DNA from: Lagopus muta
Taxonomy: Eukaryota > Chordata > Aves > Galliformes > Phasianidae
Length of the DNA stretch: 64,000 bases
Assembly: GCF_023343835.1 (NCBI RefSeq)
Contig: NC_064472.1
Location: forward strand, 8,175,469 to 8,239,468
Reading direction: 5' to 3'
Part shown: piece after piece, positions 12,439 through 26,090 of the stretch
Numbering within the stretch: the first letter of the stretch is position 1
Layout of the letters: each line of letters opens with the position of its first letter
Made by a program: the position numbers and the translations under genes
The notes under the pieces: generated by a model
Database searches by the model: none
The model's input: only the letters and a program-made list of their open reading frames with translations
What the model was told of the DNA's origin: nothing

Positions 12439-13788
12439 AAGGCCCACAAAATAAAAACACACACCAAAAAAAACCCACAAAAGTGAAGGAGTGATCATCA
12501 CAAATCTTGTGACTGAGATTCTTCAACCTTCCTTCTCTCTACTAGCATAAGGGCATAAAGGCACCTAACAGAATTTGTGACTGGACAGAGGATCTGCTCT
12601 CTTCCTTCGTATCATCCTTTTTCAAACTGGTTGAAACAAGCTCTTTGAAGCAATGAGGAACTCTCCTAATTCCTCTGTAGGTCTGCTGCCGTCAAGCAGA
12701 GCCTAGAGGTACTGTGATAATAACCACCTGTGATGACGTGAATTACACCAAGGAGGATGTGCAGAAAGATATTTGCACCCATTACAAGTGAATGAACATA
12801 AGCAGCATGAGATGAGCTCTTGGTCTTAGCATATTGCAGGAGCCACAGTGTACTCCAGGAAGTGTGCTGCTGTGGGTTTGGGCTCTGGGGAAGGTCCCTT
12901 ACACAGCCCTTCCTGATGGCACATGCTATCCCCTCACAGTTTTACTGTGCAATCCCATGAGGTGATTACCACTAAGTGAGATCTCCAGGCTCCTTGGCAC
13001 TCCATCAAATTGCCATCCCAGACCTCACTGAACTCAGATCGTTCTGGAGAGCTTCTCTTGCCTATCAGTCATGCTGCTGTGCACTCACAAGCTGTTTTCA
13101 AGGACTTTGGTTTGCCAGTTTTACCAGTCCTGATATTGTCACCAATGATTACATATTGCAGTGAACCATGATCTCCTTTGCTGCACAGATCTCAGAGAAT
13201 CAATGAGAAATTGTGAAGAAACTTGCGCTATTCAGAGTCTTGTGTACCATGAGGGTCTGAACCCAGCAGCTCCAAATCAGACTTTTGCTCTTCACAATTC
13301 AGAAACTGCCAGTAATATTTTATGGTGCTCCTTCGTGGAGCAGAGGATATGCTAGTGGGAAGAGGCGTCTTCCATTCTCCACCTCAAACATATAGCACTC
13401 CAAGACATCACTCCCAAAATAGCTCAACGCTTACACAGGCATGGATAAGCTTGACCATGCTGGGCACTCCCTGAACCCTGGGTTGCCAAGAACAACATTA
13501 TGTTCTGCTGCTGTTTTCCCATACGATAGAAAATCACCTTAATTCCTTGTTTCAAAGGATCCTGACAGCAGGAGCCCAAACTATCTAAAGAGAGCATCTG
13601 TGGCAGGATGAAGACTGTCCTCGACAATCTCTCCTCCAGTACCTTTGAGCAGTGATGAACTCTTTCCCCTTGTGTAAAAGGAAGAGTCTGTGTGGGGGCA
13701 GCCACACTGCAAACTTACCCCAGAGCTAACAGCTATCAAGAACCTTACTACTTTCTGCTGTACCTCCCTGAGCATAAAAGGAGAGCCC

Positions 13789-13812
13789 TGCATGTGCATC
13801 TGCATGTGCATT
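13789..13812. repeat. 12-base unit CTGCATGTGCAT, two copies
   Basis: Two perfect head-to-tail copies. Confidence 0.85.
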
Positions 13813-14279
13813 TCTGTGAAAAAGCAAGGGAGAGACCAACTCAGTCCAATGAAGAGATTGTGGACAAAATCATTTCATTAAAAACATTTCGCTTCCCTCA
13901 GCTGAATGAGAACTAAACATAACAGCTGTTGTTTAATGAATTCCTGGTAATACATAGATATTATGCTGATAAGCACCGAAATAGCAAAGGAGAGGAAGAA
14001 AAACAATGATGTTAGCTACACAGAAGGCAAGTCAGAGCTTAATGTAATTTAAGAACATCCTGGTTTCCACCTTTTCATTTATGGGGGTATTTACAGTAAT
14101 GTGTATAGCAGTGAAGCATTTTAATGGCATTTTGAGGCAGTAAAAGCTTTGGGAAGGTGACATTTATTTCACCGCCGTCCCTGGAGACTGGAGAGAGCCA
14201 CATCATAAGTAAATTTCAAAACATGGCCTGCAAAGAAATAAATCATACCTGTTTCAAGTCTCTGGTTTTCTTTCACCAG

Positions 14280-14527
14280 GACACGGGGAAGACACGAGCA
14301 AAACACCATCCCATCCTTCCCACGCGCACCACAGCGCCGGGCTCGTCCCTTATTCCCAGCTCCAAGAGGTGGCAGCACCGCTCCTGCCTTCAGGAACCTG
14401 TTGCAGCGTGGGACTGGAGCTTCGTCCTGCCCTGCGAACGCGAGGAGAGCAAGGGCACGCTGATCCCCTCGGACAACCGCATCTCGAACAGAGCCAGCCC
14501 TTGCAGCGAGCACAGCGAAGCACAAGG
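14280..14527 (+). other. CpG-dense, exon-like patch
   Basis: Seen: about 19 CpG in about 240 bases, much denser than the flanks, preceded by a strong acceptor (tggttttctttcaccag|). The plus frame reading WDWSFVLPCEREESKGTLIP has G or C in most third positions; a minus frame (LALFEMRLSEGISVPLLSSR) is open too. The donor on the right (CACAAG|gtgtgc) is weak. It may be an exon, a small CpG island or promoter, or a GC-rich relic. I do not recognise a protein. Confidence 0.25.
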
Positions 14528-15046
14528 TGTGCTACGGGGAAGGTGTATTAAACAGAACTTCTTTTGCATTTGCATCTGGCTTATTTTTCATGTTAATGCA
14601 AGTGGGGAAAACACTTTCTGGGGTTGAACTGAGCTTCCCAAGGGGAAGCTTGCCAGCACTGCCCATCACAAGCACCTCTGAAAAATATTAGCAGCACCGA
14701 TTCTCTTCTGACATCTGTGAGACTGAAAGCTGAAGGCAAAGATACAAATGTGTCGAATAATAAAGACAAGTAGGAATTAAGGAATATAGTCATTGTTTCA
14801 AAGACCAAAAAAATTACGGGGAAAAAAAAAAATTAGAGAACCAGAAAAAGAATCCTGAGTCCTGGAAACAAAATACATCCTATCAAAGAGACACTTCTCA
14901 GTTCAACTTTCAAGTGGTGAGACTGTCGCTGGAGAAAGCTAACAGTGAAGTACATGTCAGCAGGTTCATTTTCTCTCCTACCCATGAGAAACAGCAACAG
15001 TTAGACCCAAAAGGGTGTCCAAACATGAAAACAGCATTAAAAAAAG

Positions 15047-15076
15047 CCAAAACAACAGCAACAACAACAACAACAG
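15047..15076. repeat. (CAA)n-type microsatellite
   Basis: CCAAAACAACAGCAACAACA followed by more CAA units, slightly imperfect. Confidence 0.9.
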
Positions 15077-16997
15077 AGGGAGATTAGATAGTAGTAAATT
15101 GATTGTTATTATTATTGAGGTTTTTCTATGTTAGTCTGGATTATAAGTATTAGTATTACTTTAACTGGGCTAGTAATGAGTTTATTATGTTTAGATTGCA
15201 TTAAGATTTCAATTAAGCTAATAGTAAGTTTTTGAATCTGTGAGAGTGTAATGTTTTTCTCCTTGCCCATAACATTGTTTCCGCACAGCAGGAGAGTGGT
15301 CAGAAACCACTTGCAGTGCTGAGGAAGCCTTTCCACGCAGTGATTTCAAAGACATAGATGACTTCCACCCAAATCCTTCCCTTTCAAGTCTACCCATTTC
15401 TGTTTTTTTTCTACCCAGTTTACCTGTCTGAGGATGCATAGGGCAACTTTTACTCACAAGAAAGACACCAGCATCAGATAGTTGGCTTCAAGAGCCAAAA
15501 TTTTGGACAGTTAAACCAACGTATTAAGAACTGAAACTATTCAAAATGCTCCTTCTGGGCCTTTTCCAGTCATCTCTTTACACAAACTTATCAATTACTT
15601 CCAATATGTATCTACACATGCATATGCACACCCATCACTTCTTTGGCTTTGTCAGAGTTTAGCCCTTACTTCATCCAAAGTGAGCTGTGTCACAAGCTCT
15701 TTTTCCTCTCTGAGAGCTGTGAGCTGAAATTATTGGCAAGGGAGGAGTCACTTAATACATAGGGAAGAACAATGCTTGCTGTCTTTGACCAACCTCCAGT
15801 TAGTACAGGTTCAGAGTTCTTCTTTGAGAATGTAGCTTTGACCCAGGAACTCAAGGTACCACTTGAGACGCTCCTGCTTGGTACCCGGGGACTTGAAAGG
15901 GGCATTCAGCAGGCTAGTCTGAAAGCAGCACTAGCTACTGGAACCTCTACCTGCTCTGCAAAACCACCAGCATTTCTGGCCTTGGATGAGGCACATTGTT
16001 CTACTTCAGTCCTTCTACTCTCCTCTTTGGCTGTTTTCATTTTTAATAAATTCACCAAGTTATTTTTCAACTTCCTTGGACCATAGCCTCCATTTCACTA
16101 ACATCTAACCTGCCAAGAATGTGAGGTCATGATTTCTGCCTGCAGTCACTGCATTTCTCCACAAGACACATCCAAAAAATAGCTTCTATCCCACCTTCTG
16201 CTAATTTCTATTGTACCATTTTATTGTCTCTTGCTGAATCCTGCACCAGGAACAATCCTGCTCCTCCTCTAGCTCCTAGAGAGTCAAGTGATGCTGTATA
16301 AGGAATTTATTAACACTAAGTAGAATTTTGAATTTTCTTTAAATAAGTAAAATATAATGATAATAGTAATCACCAGAAGCCCAAAGCCATTGGTTGCTTT
16401 GTATCTTAGTGGCATAGCATAACAAAGTTGTATGATCACCAAATTACTTATTAGCTGCTTACTAAAATCAGATTTCTTAAAATTGTCAGCAGAAATGAGA
16501 ATATGAGGAAGGAAAAATGTATAAGGTATCTTTGTTAGAGGCTCACTACAGACAAACTGCAAGAGGAGGCATCCTTGTGTTTTCAAGCCTACTCTTCAGT
16601 GTAGGAGAAAACAACTGTCTTGAGCCAAGACAGAGATGGAAGTCCATGTTTTTACAACCTATTTCCAAATCAGAGTTAAACAGATTGTAAGAAAACTTAA
16701 TTTACAATAAAATAACAGGAACAAGTTAGAAAAGTATTTCCTCCTACCATCTAATCTAACCTAAATCTCCACTCTTTTTGTTTAAAGCCATTCCCCTTTG
16801 CCCTGTCACTATCAGATCATGTAAAAAGTCCCTTCAAGTATGAGAAGGGATACATATGTACTGGGAATGCATCACACACACCTCAGTGATCCCATCAATC
16901 CTTCCCCTTCTATTCCGGACTCTCCTGAACAGCATCAGAGTCTTCCTCTGGATGTTCTGCCCCATCATCATCATCACAAATCACAGAGTCATTTGAG

Positions 16998-17756
16998 ATG
17001 GATGCCCAGGTCCTTTCCGGCAGGGCCGTGCTCTGTCCCTACGTCCCCCGGCTCGTACTGGCAGCAGGGGTTGCCACGACCCGGGTGCGACGCCTTGCGC
17101 TTGGGTGTGTTGAGCCTCAGGAGGTTCCCCTAGGCGCACTGCCCAGCATGCGTGATCCCTCAAGATGGCATCCTGTCCCTCGAGCATGTCAACTACACCA
17201 CACTGCCTGCTATCATCTTCAAACTTGCTGAGGGTGCCCTTGACCCTACTGTGGAAGTAATCTATGAAGACATTGAAGAGCACTGCTCCCAGCACTGACC
17301 TTTGAGGGACACCACTCATTGCTGATCTCTATCTGAATGTTGAGCCATTAGCCACCACTCTGACTACAATCTTGTAACCTGTTACTCATTCATCAAACAG
17401 TCCACCCACCAAATCCATGTATTTCCAATTTAGAGAGAAGGATGTTATAGGGCATCATGTCAAAAGTCTAGATAGATGACATTGGTGTCTCTTCTGTTGT
17501 CCACTGACACACCATCATAAACGGCAACAAGGCTGGTCAGGCAGGACCTGCCCTTGGGAAGCCATGCCAGATATCTCATATCACCTCCCTGTCTTCCATG
17601 CTGTCTTTCTTCTGGACATCAGGGACTTCACCTGACCACCTACACTTTTCAAATATCATCAAGTGTTACTTGGAGATCACATTAGTTGATTCCCTCAGGA
17701 CTCTGAGATGCTTCTCATCAGGACCTACAGACTTACAGATGCTCATCTTCCTCAGG
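16998..17756 (-). mobile_element. CR1 LINE ORF2 fragment (reverse transcriptase), left part of a split copy
   Basis: The minus strand encodes a decayed reverse-transcriptase region: MSGVPQRSVLGAVLFNVFID and KFEDDSRQCG, where the usual FADD motif has become FEDD. Upstream lie remnants of the fingers/palm region. The copy has several stops and frame changes. It continues at 18022-19015 after an interruption. Confidence 0.8.
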
Positions 17757-18021
17757 CAGTTGCTGCACCAGGGGAGATTTAGGCTGAACGTTAGGAAATA
17801 ATACTCTTCAGACACTGGAATGGGCTGCCCAGGGAGCTGGTGGAGTCACCAACCCTGGAGGTGTTCAAGGAATGTTTAGACTTTGTGTTGAGGGACACGG
17901 TTTAGTGAGAACTATTGGTGATGGGTGGATGGTTGGACTGGATGATCCTGTAGGTCTTTTCCGACCTTGGTGTTTCTGTGATTCTGTGGTTTCTGTGATT
18001 CTGTGATTTCTGTGATTCTGT
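17757..18021 (+). mobile_element. CR1 LINE 3' end inserted in an older CR1
   Basis: It starts TTGCTGCACCAGGGGAGATT, carries CTGGTGGAGTCACCAACCCT, GGATGGTTGGACTGGATGAT and CCTGTAGGTCTTTTCCGACC, and ends in an expanded TTTCTGTGATTCTGTG repeat. The orientation is opposite to the CR1 sequence on both sides. Confidence 0.88.
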
Positions 18022-19015
18022 GAATGTGATCTTTGCTTACACCAGCAATAGCATTGCTCTCCCAATTCCCAACTTCCAAACCCTCCACTCAAGGGCTGTG
18101 TGTAGAGCAGTCATTAGTGAAGACTGAGGCAAAAAAGTTATTGAATATGTAGGCCTTCTCCTTGGTTGTTATTACTAGTCTGCCTGTATTTCTCACTGAG
18201 GCAGTATGCCCTTCTGGACTTTCTTCTCCAGCTGACGTACCAATAGAAGCCTTTCTTCTTTATGCCCCTTGCTGAATCCAGTTGGGCCTTGGCCTTCCTG
18301 ACACCATCCCTGCACAGCCTGGCAGCATCCCTACTCCACCCATGATACCTGTCCCTGCTCCCTCTGCCTGTGCCTGGCTGTCCAGATTGAACAGCAGGTC
18401 CTCATTCATCCACATTGGTCTCTTGCCTTCCTTTCCTGACTTTATCCACGTGGGGATGGAGAGCTCTTGTGCCCTAAGGAAAGCTTCCTTAAAGATCTGC
18501 CAGATCTGCTCCACTCCACTTCCTTGTCCTTAAGGACAAATTCCCCGGGGTTTTTGTTGACTAATTCCCTTGAGAGCTGAAATGTTGCTTTCCTAAAACT
18601 AAGCTTCCTAATTTTACTCTGCCTGTCCAATATTCCTCAAGAGTGTGAACTCCACTACTGCATGGTCACTACAGCCTAGGCAGCTTCCAATCCTGATGTC
18701 AACAGACAGTTCACTAGCATTGGTAAGGAAGAGGCCCAGCACTGCATCACCCCTCATGGGGCTCTGTTACCTGGCTCAGGTAGTCAGCCTTGATACATTC
18801 TAGGAGCCTCCTGGATCACCTGCAGTTCGCTATGTTGCTTTTCTGCCAGGCGTCATGATAGAAGTGCCCCAGCAGGATGAGAGCCTGCAAACATTCCTCC
18901 TGTAGCTGGAGGAAGAAGGTTTCATCAGCAGGCTCTGGTTGATCAGGCACCCTGCAATAGACCACAATAACAAGGCTCCCTTTGTTGCCTCTGTCTCTAA
19001 CTCTCATAGACTTTC
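18022..19015 (-). mobile_element. CR1 LINE ORF2 fragment (endonuclease to fingers), right part of a split copy
   Basis: Minus-strand frames read RDRGNKGSLVIVVYCRVPDQ, SRRLLECIKADYLSQVTEPH and IRKLSFRKATFQLSRELVNK, which match the endonuclease end and linker of avian CR1 ORF2. Read right to left these lead into the reverse-transcriptase remnant at 16998-17756, so both halves belong to one old insertion of nearly 2 kb. Confidence 0.8.
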
Positions 19016-19756
19016 GACTTACTCATGGACATTCTTTTTTTGCTTAACTGGCCACAAAACCCCAGAAAAAAAGTAATAATTATTTACAGAAGGCAGCAGA
19101 GAAAGACACGTGCAAGATGCACAGGTTGTTTCTGATGCAGACTGATTAGGATTTATATAGGGACTGAAATTCAACCATCTGGCTGTGAACCAGAGATTTC
19201 CACAGCTATCTGTCACAAGTGCCCATTAACCTCTCCCACCAGGGGATGTGAATGGAGCCCACAAGCAGGAATTTCGAAATAAAACTGGAGAGAAGACAAG
19301 CTTGAAATGGAGATGCTTGAATAACTTCCATTAATGACCAGGTCTACTTCTACCGTACGTTGCTTTTCTATTTCCTGTAGGTCATCACTGCCCTAAGCAC
19401 CATGTGCTTTCAATTTGCAGACATTCATGGCAAGTGGTACCTGTTAGTAGTTTTGGCAGCTTCCTGGAACTTTGGTGTGTAATTTGTAGTACGGTCAGTT
19501 CCAGAAATAGGATGAATTTCACAATACCATTATGCATTTACTAGAACACTGCTCTTGCCATCACATGAATATTGAGGATCTCAACTCCCATTTTAGGAAA
19601 TTTTCTGTGCTAATGTCTAAAAATTTCTTGAGCCTTCAAGGTCTGAGACCACAAAACCTGGTAAAAGTTTGAGATCAGATGGCAGTTAAATCAAACCACA
19701 AGTATAGCATTAGACCATTTTTGCTTGGAAGAGTGAAGACACCACGTCACACTTCT

Positions 19757-20045
19757 CACAGAATCACAGAATCACAGAATCACAAGGTTGGAAACGACCT
19801 GCAAGATCATCCAGTCCAACCACCCTCCCATTCCTATCAGTGCCACAAGCTACTAAACCACATCTCGTAGCTCCTCATCCAGGCGCCTCTTGAACACTGC
19901 CAGGGACGGCGACTCCACCACCTCCCTGGGCAGCCATTCCAGTGCCTGACCACCCTCTGAGAGAAAAAGTTTCTCCTAATATCCAACCTAAACCTCCTCT
20001 GGTATAACTCAAAACTTCTCAAAAAAAAACTTCTCAAAAACTTCT
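19757..20045 (-). mobile_element. CR1 LINE 3' end fragment
   Basis: It starts with three near-identical CACAGAATCA units, then AAGGTTGGAAACGACCTGCA and CATCCAGTCCAACCACC. The minus strand still reads a piece of ORF2 and the GGCAGCCATTCCAGTGCCTG block. It ends in short CTTCTCAAAAA duplications near 20010-20045. Confidence 0.92.
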
Positions 20046-23000
20046 AGCTAACCACACAGTATGTCAGACAGTTGTGCTGTGTGTGAGTAGCCCACCATAG
20101 ACTCAATAACACAATAGAAAGAGCAGGGGGGAAACTAACCTTTTAAAAAGTCTTAAATGCATCCTTTTACACACGTGAAGTTAATGGTACCTTAAATGCC
20201 TGACCTCTTAAGCATACCCTCAGCCTTAAAGCGATTTGATAGACAGGCATCCTCCAACACTCCCTACCAATGTGTCTACCTCTTCAGAGAGGAATGAGCT
20301 CCCGCAACATGAACAAGCTCCCACATTGAATCTAGATTTTAGAAAGAAGTCCTACAAGCTTCTTCCAAAATTGCATCAATCTCTTTGGATCCAAGAAATC
20401 CAGGAAGATGGGTCCTTAACTGAAGTTTGCAAAACGCTTTGTAGTTTCCTGGAGCTGTAAACTCACAGCTCCTTTCGACCTACACAGAGCCCCAAATCAA
20501 CTACTCTTTCAGCAATCACCTGCCAATAGTTTTCATGTTTTCTCTGGAAAGCCCACACCATCCCAGAAGGTCTCCAGCAAAAACCTGATATGAAAACTTA
20601 TTCTGTGCTCTGATATTTCCTACTTGATTCTATTGGAACAGAAAATTTGAATTCCTCAATGCAGTAACACAGGTTTCTGAAAATGAGGCCCAACAGCCTG
20701 TTCCATGGGGAGAAAATCAGACATAAAGTGTGGCTATAGAACTGTGGGAGGAAACTTTCTCTTCCTATGAACTGCAGTGTCCTAAAACAAAAAGGCTGCG
20801 TACCCAATGGCAGCAACCAAATGTTCAATCATAGCAACGACTTGAACATCAGCGCTCATCCTTATAACCAGTAAGACATAGAGGTCTGATTGCTTGGAAA
20901 GACTTAAATGTCATTGCAGTTTAGGAACAAGGGTTGTTTTTTTTTTCATTCAGTTAGTCACATATAAGAACTCCCAAGAGCCTGAACAAGATTCAGAACA
21001 TAGTTTCAGATATGTATAGAGAGGGAGAGACGCCTTCTCTCTAACATCAATAAAGGTGGGAACCAAATGTATTTCTTAACAATATGCAGTCCAGAGAAGA
21101 GCAAATATGTGTGAGGGTTTGGGAACAGTGGGTTACCAGTCTGGTAGAGGTTTGTGAGGAGTAAGGAGATGAGACCATGCAGCTTTGGAAGCAAAGCTAG
21201 CCTAATTCTTTAATGCAGCGGGCTATGAAGCAATTGCTTTCTTGTGCCCCAGAAAAGACAGGAACCTGGGGATAGAAACCTCTACATCTAACGTTTTGTG
21301 CCTATGGAACTGTCTTGGTGGCATGCACAACAGTTGAGTCCCTCCGTACAAATTGGAACCTGCAGTGTAATTTTTTCTGACAGAGATAGAATCTGATCTC
21401 CAAGTGCTGTATTTACTCAGTTCTTTGGTGGCGTGCTCAGATAGACACAATTACGCATTGCAGAAGATCATTTTGGTCAGATGGCCCCAATTCCTGAAAG
21501 AGTCAGGAGAAATCATTTAGTCTCTGGCATGTAGCAAGACAAATGTTTGTCCTATCTGCAAGAAAGATTGCTTGTTCACTCTGTTTGTCTTCATTTTGCC
21601 TTTGAAGAAATGGAATCCCACAAACATGTACAGGACCTGCTGGCCTAGATTACTGGACAAACTTCTTTTTAATGAAGAGTCATGGTTGTTACGTAAAAGA
21701 AACAGCAACACTTCACATTCCTTTGCAAATACAGCCCCAGACTGTGCTCTGACCGAAAAAAAGAGATAAATTTGTCAGGCTCCATTGTCTTGAGATCCTG
21801 GTGAGAAGGTGCTGGCACAGAAATGCTTCCCAGGAAATGGAAGCAAATCTTCCCCAACTTTAGATACTCTGTCAAGAAGGGACCAAAGCATTTTAGTATC
21901 TGATAAGCACTTCCCCACATGGTGCAGACACAGGCCTAAGCTTCCCCTGTCCTACACCTCCCCAGTGCTCAGAGGTGCTTCAATCAAACAGCAACCCATG
22001 TCCTCTCTCTCCCTTTCCCCTACAAAATCACCTACTGGACAAAATACTGCACATTCATATGTCCATCATAGATTGTCACTGATTGTCTTTCTGCTGCCAC
22101 TGGGATTTCCTACTGGCTGAACTATTTGAGAAAGATCAGAAGCTTCAGAGGGGAGTGGGAGAAGGGCAGGAGATAGAGAATATTCCCTATTCTCTCCTCA
22201 GGGGAGAGAAAACCATGGTCTGAGTCCTCTTTGTTATGCAAAGAGAGATGAAAGGTGTTGTTGGTACAGACAGTACTGCGGGTAAGGCAGGCCTCATACA
22301 GAGCTGCACATCTCACATGTCTGCTAGTGGAAGTGTCTTTAAAATCTAAGGGAGGTTATGATATTTACACGTCAGTGCACACAAGTCTGAGTGGGAGTAG
22401 GGTTTGTATACATTATGGAGAGAAAATACAGATGGAAACAACCCAGTTTGGTGTCTAAAGCCTTTTTCAAAGCCCAGTAAAATCAGCAGGAACCATTCCA
22501 TTTACTATGATGGGTTTTGACCACAACTTTCCTTGCCCCTCCCCAGTGCCTATGACCAGGGCTGCTCCCTGCTTCATACCAGTTAAACCCTGTTTAGTTA
22601 ACCCTGCGAACAACGGAGCATCCCATATTCACCCAGTGACTGTTTTATAGGGAATCGTTGTGTTTATTACTCCTTGCTCAAGATACCAAGGTCTCACTGC
22701 TTGAATAGTTTCTGGAAATCGGTGCCATTAGGGTTTTTTCCACCTTTGATGTTTATTTTATCTGAACACACTCCAGCTTCATCTCTCTCACTAGGAACCA
22801 GATTTGACATCAGCAAGGCTCATTAACTCATCGTCTTCCTCTGTTCTCCAGTCTGTCATATTTCTACCAGCTCTGCCTGAAATGCCCCTAACCTGCCTGC
22901 CACTAAAGCGTGCATCTCTGGAAGATCTTCATGCTGGATTTACACATATCAAAAGTTGGTGGTACCTTTTTCTCTAAAGAGCTGAAATCTATGCACAGAG

Positions 23001-24984
23001 GTGATACAGAGGTTTTTTCCCCTTGGATTTGTGCTCTTGCTTATAAAAAAACACTTTAAGATCTTTTTTTTCTTCCATATAGTCGTATTTACAGGCTGTA
23101 AACAAGCTCCCTTTCTATCTCCTTTTTCGGTAAGATCACCTGTTAATACAGCAGAAGATTTTCACTGTGAGGCATTTTATTTCATGCTGTTTTTAATAGC
23201 CATTACAAAATGTGGGTGCTGGATCAGGACCAAGCACTGATACATCCATCATAAAGACATAGGGCTATTTCCACTCCTCGTTCCCCCATTTATGCAGCCA
23301 CAGATTGCAACACTGTTGTTCGCCACAACACTGAATTACAAGTCAAAACTGAGCTGCTTCCCAACCCTTTGAAACTATCTGCCTCCTCCTCTGACACAGG
23401 AGATATCAAACAGTTGCACAGTTCTGGTGATATAGCATCAAATTGGCTTAATATAGAAAGTAGACTGATAGCATGAATCCATTATGATAGCAAGAGTCAC
23501 AGTGATTAACATACTGCATTAAGTCACCAAATTCTAGCATAAACAGGTAGCTTTAAAGACTAAAGTTTCACCCACCAACAGGCATAGTAAGAATCTCAGC
23601 CTTGACAAGTATCCTCAAGAAGCACCCTAACCAAAGGGAGATAAGTTCTGGGCAGCCAACTGCTTCAGCAAGAATAGCTCAGAGATGGTCTTCTCTGACT
23701 GCTATGTTGATAACTTGTAGTCACTGGCTTGTAGCCATAATTTTACCATATTATTTTTGACATGTTTCAGCAACTTGTTATTTTTCCTTAAGAGGTTTCA
23801 GCAGATCACCTGTTCTAGAGCTGTAGCCTCTTTGCTTACAGTCATGGCCGTGAGCTCTATTACTGAGCTATCCAGTTCAGAGAACAGTCTCATCAAGGCC
23901 TCTTGTTGTTCATGATGCAAAAAGACTTATGCCAAGTGTAGAAGCCAAGCATATCCATCACATTCTTCTTTTCCACGGTTCTCTAGACATTTCTCACCCA
24001 AGTTTTGATCAGGCTAAACAAAACCACCAAGCTTTTCTGTCCAGATAACATCACAGGTCAAAGTGGAACAAACAGAGAGTGAAAGGTTGAAGCATTGAAG
24101 TGGATTAAGACCTGCTACAGGGGGATGCCACAGACCACAGACAACACTGAAACGTTCTGCATGAACGTGCAGGAGATGCATTCAGGGATAATGTACGTGC
24201 ACAAAAAGATAGAGAATTTTTTTAATTCCAGAGCGTTATCAGATTTGGAAAAATGCTGTAAGAGCAAATCGCTCCATTATCAGCATGCTGTTACACAGCA
24301 AAGGGGGAGCTGTGTTCTCTCTCTGACACCCACACCATAACTGCACTGCCTCTGAAAATAATTAACTGAGCCTAACCAGACTCTTTTGCCTGCATTAAGT
24401 CTGTATTTTAAGTTATCTCTCCACCCCAAAAAATAATTTTTACTCTCAGATTCACACCCTCTTATTATAATAGATAATGTGAAATTCTCTCCCAATTAAT
24501 TTGATGAGACTATTAGAAAGAAAAGAGTTTCAGAATGTTTGGGAAGAAGATAAAGTCTAGGGGAGGGGTAAATTACAAGAACAGTCAGTCCCTTTGCTGC
24601 ATGTTAAAAACTGGTCACATACGTATTCATGCATATATGTCTAGGTGTAATCATCTCAGTACTGCCACACATTATGGTCTTGTTTGAGTAACCAAGGCTT
24701 TCCTTAGGGCTTTCTGACACAGTTTTGATTAGGAGATAAAATTCCATTTCTGATCACTGCTACTCCATGTCTCCATGTCTTAAACACTGCACCATGAGCC
24801 AGAGCTCGTAAGGACAAATGCAATCATGCATTTTGATTATTAATCTGACAGCCTTCTCCCCCCCCAAAAAAGTCAATACTTTTCCAGTAAGATTCACTTA
24901 TCTGGAAATTGATAGAAAAACACTGACCCCAGTCTCTCACGTTAGGTAACATTCGGGAGAGCAAAATCCTTCCACTTATAAGAG
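20046..24984. other. Unique sequence, no supported gene
   Basis: About 4.9 kb with moderate A+T, no recognisable CR1, no CpG cluster, and only short open frames. Confidence 0.55.
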
Positions 24985-26090
24985 TCGAGCAAGTCGGAGA
25001 CCAGCTCATAAGATTGAACATGTACAAGCCTATGGGACCAAAGAACGTGGATGCCAGGGTACTGAAGAAATTGACTGATGTGTTTGTCAAGTCACTGTCC
25101 ATCTTATTTGAAATCGTGGCTATCAGCCGAAGTCCCCGGTGACTGGAAAAAGGGAAACATCACTCTCATTTTTAAGAAAGGGAAAAAGTAAGATCCAGAG
25201 ATCAACAGGCCAGTGAGCCTCACCTCTGCGCCTGGGAAGATCATGGAACAGATCTTTATGCAAGACATGTTAAGGGGCATGCGAGGAGGTGATCTGAGAC
25301 AGCCAGCATAGCTTTAACAAGGACAGATCATGCATGACCAAAGTGGCCTCCACTGATGAAGTGACAGAGTTGGTGGACAAAGAATGGGCAACTGTTGTCA
25401 TCTACCTGGACACCACGTTCTTATTTCAAAATGGGAAAAATGTGGGTTTGAAGGGTGGACTATTGAGTGGATAAATAATTGGTTGGATGATCACAGCCAG
25501 AGGGTTGTGGTCAGTGGTGCTATGTTAAGGTGGAAGCCAGACAAGAGTGGTGTCCCTCAGGGGTCTGCGTTGGGATCTGTGCCCTCCAGTATCTTTACCA
25601 AAGACAAAGACAGTGGGATTGAGTATATCCTCAGCAAGTTTTCTGATGACACCAAGCTGAGTAGTCCAGTTGACACAATAAAAGAAAGGGACTTTATCCA
25701 GAGATGGACAGGCTTGAAAAGTGGACCCATGTGAACTAAATGAGATTCAACAAGACCAAGTGCAAGGTGTTGCAGTGGGGTCAGGGCAATCTCAGATATG
25801 TGTAGAAGAACTCATTGGGAACAGCTCTGAAAAGGAATTGGGGGTTCTGGTAGATGAGAAGCTTAACATGAGCCAGCAGTACGTGCTTGCAGATCAGATG
25901 GCCAGCTGCATTCTGAGCTGCATCAGAAGAGGGGTGGCCAGCAGGGTGAGGGAGGTGATTGTCCCCCCTGCTCTCTCTCTGCTCTCATGAGGCCCCATCT
26001 GGAGAACTGTATCCAGGCCTGGGGCCTCCAACTCAGGAAAGCAGTGGAACTTTTGGAGTGGTCCAGAGGAAGACCGTGAAGATGATTCTA
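24985..26090 (+). mobile_element. CR1 LINE ORF2 fragment (reverse transcriptase to 3' end), about 1.1 kb
   Basis: Plus-strand frames in order read GDWKKGNITLIFKKGKK, PGKIMEQIFMQDMLRGM, WINNWLDDHSQRVVVSG, DKSGVPQGSALGSV and SKFSDDTKLSSPVD, then the thumb region. The active-site FADD has become FSDD and there are frameshifts, so the element is dead. It stops near GATGATTCTATGATCTT without a normal 3' tail. Confidence 0.9.

Larger units (their letters stand above)
10246..16997. other. Unique sequence with microsatellites, no supported gene
   Basis: It contains the TA core, an AC microsatellite, a CAA microsatellite and the CpG-dense patch at 14.3 kb, listed separately. Nothing else is recognisable, including at 10.4-12.4 kb. 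Confidence 0.55.
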
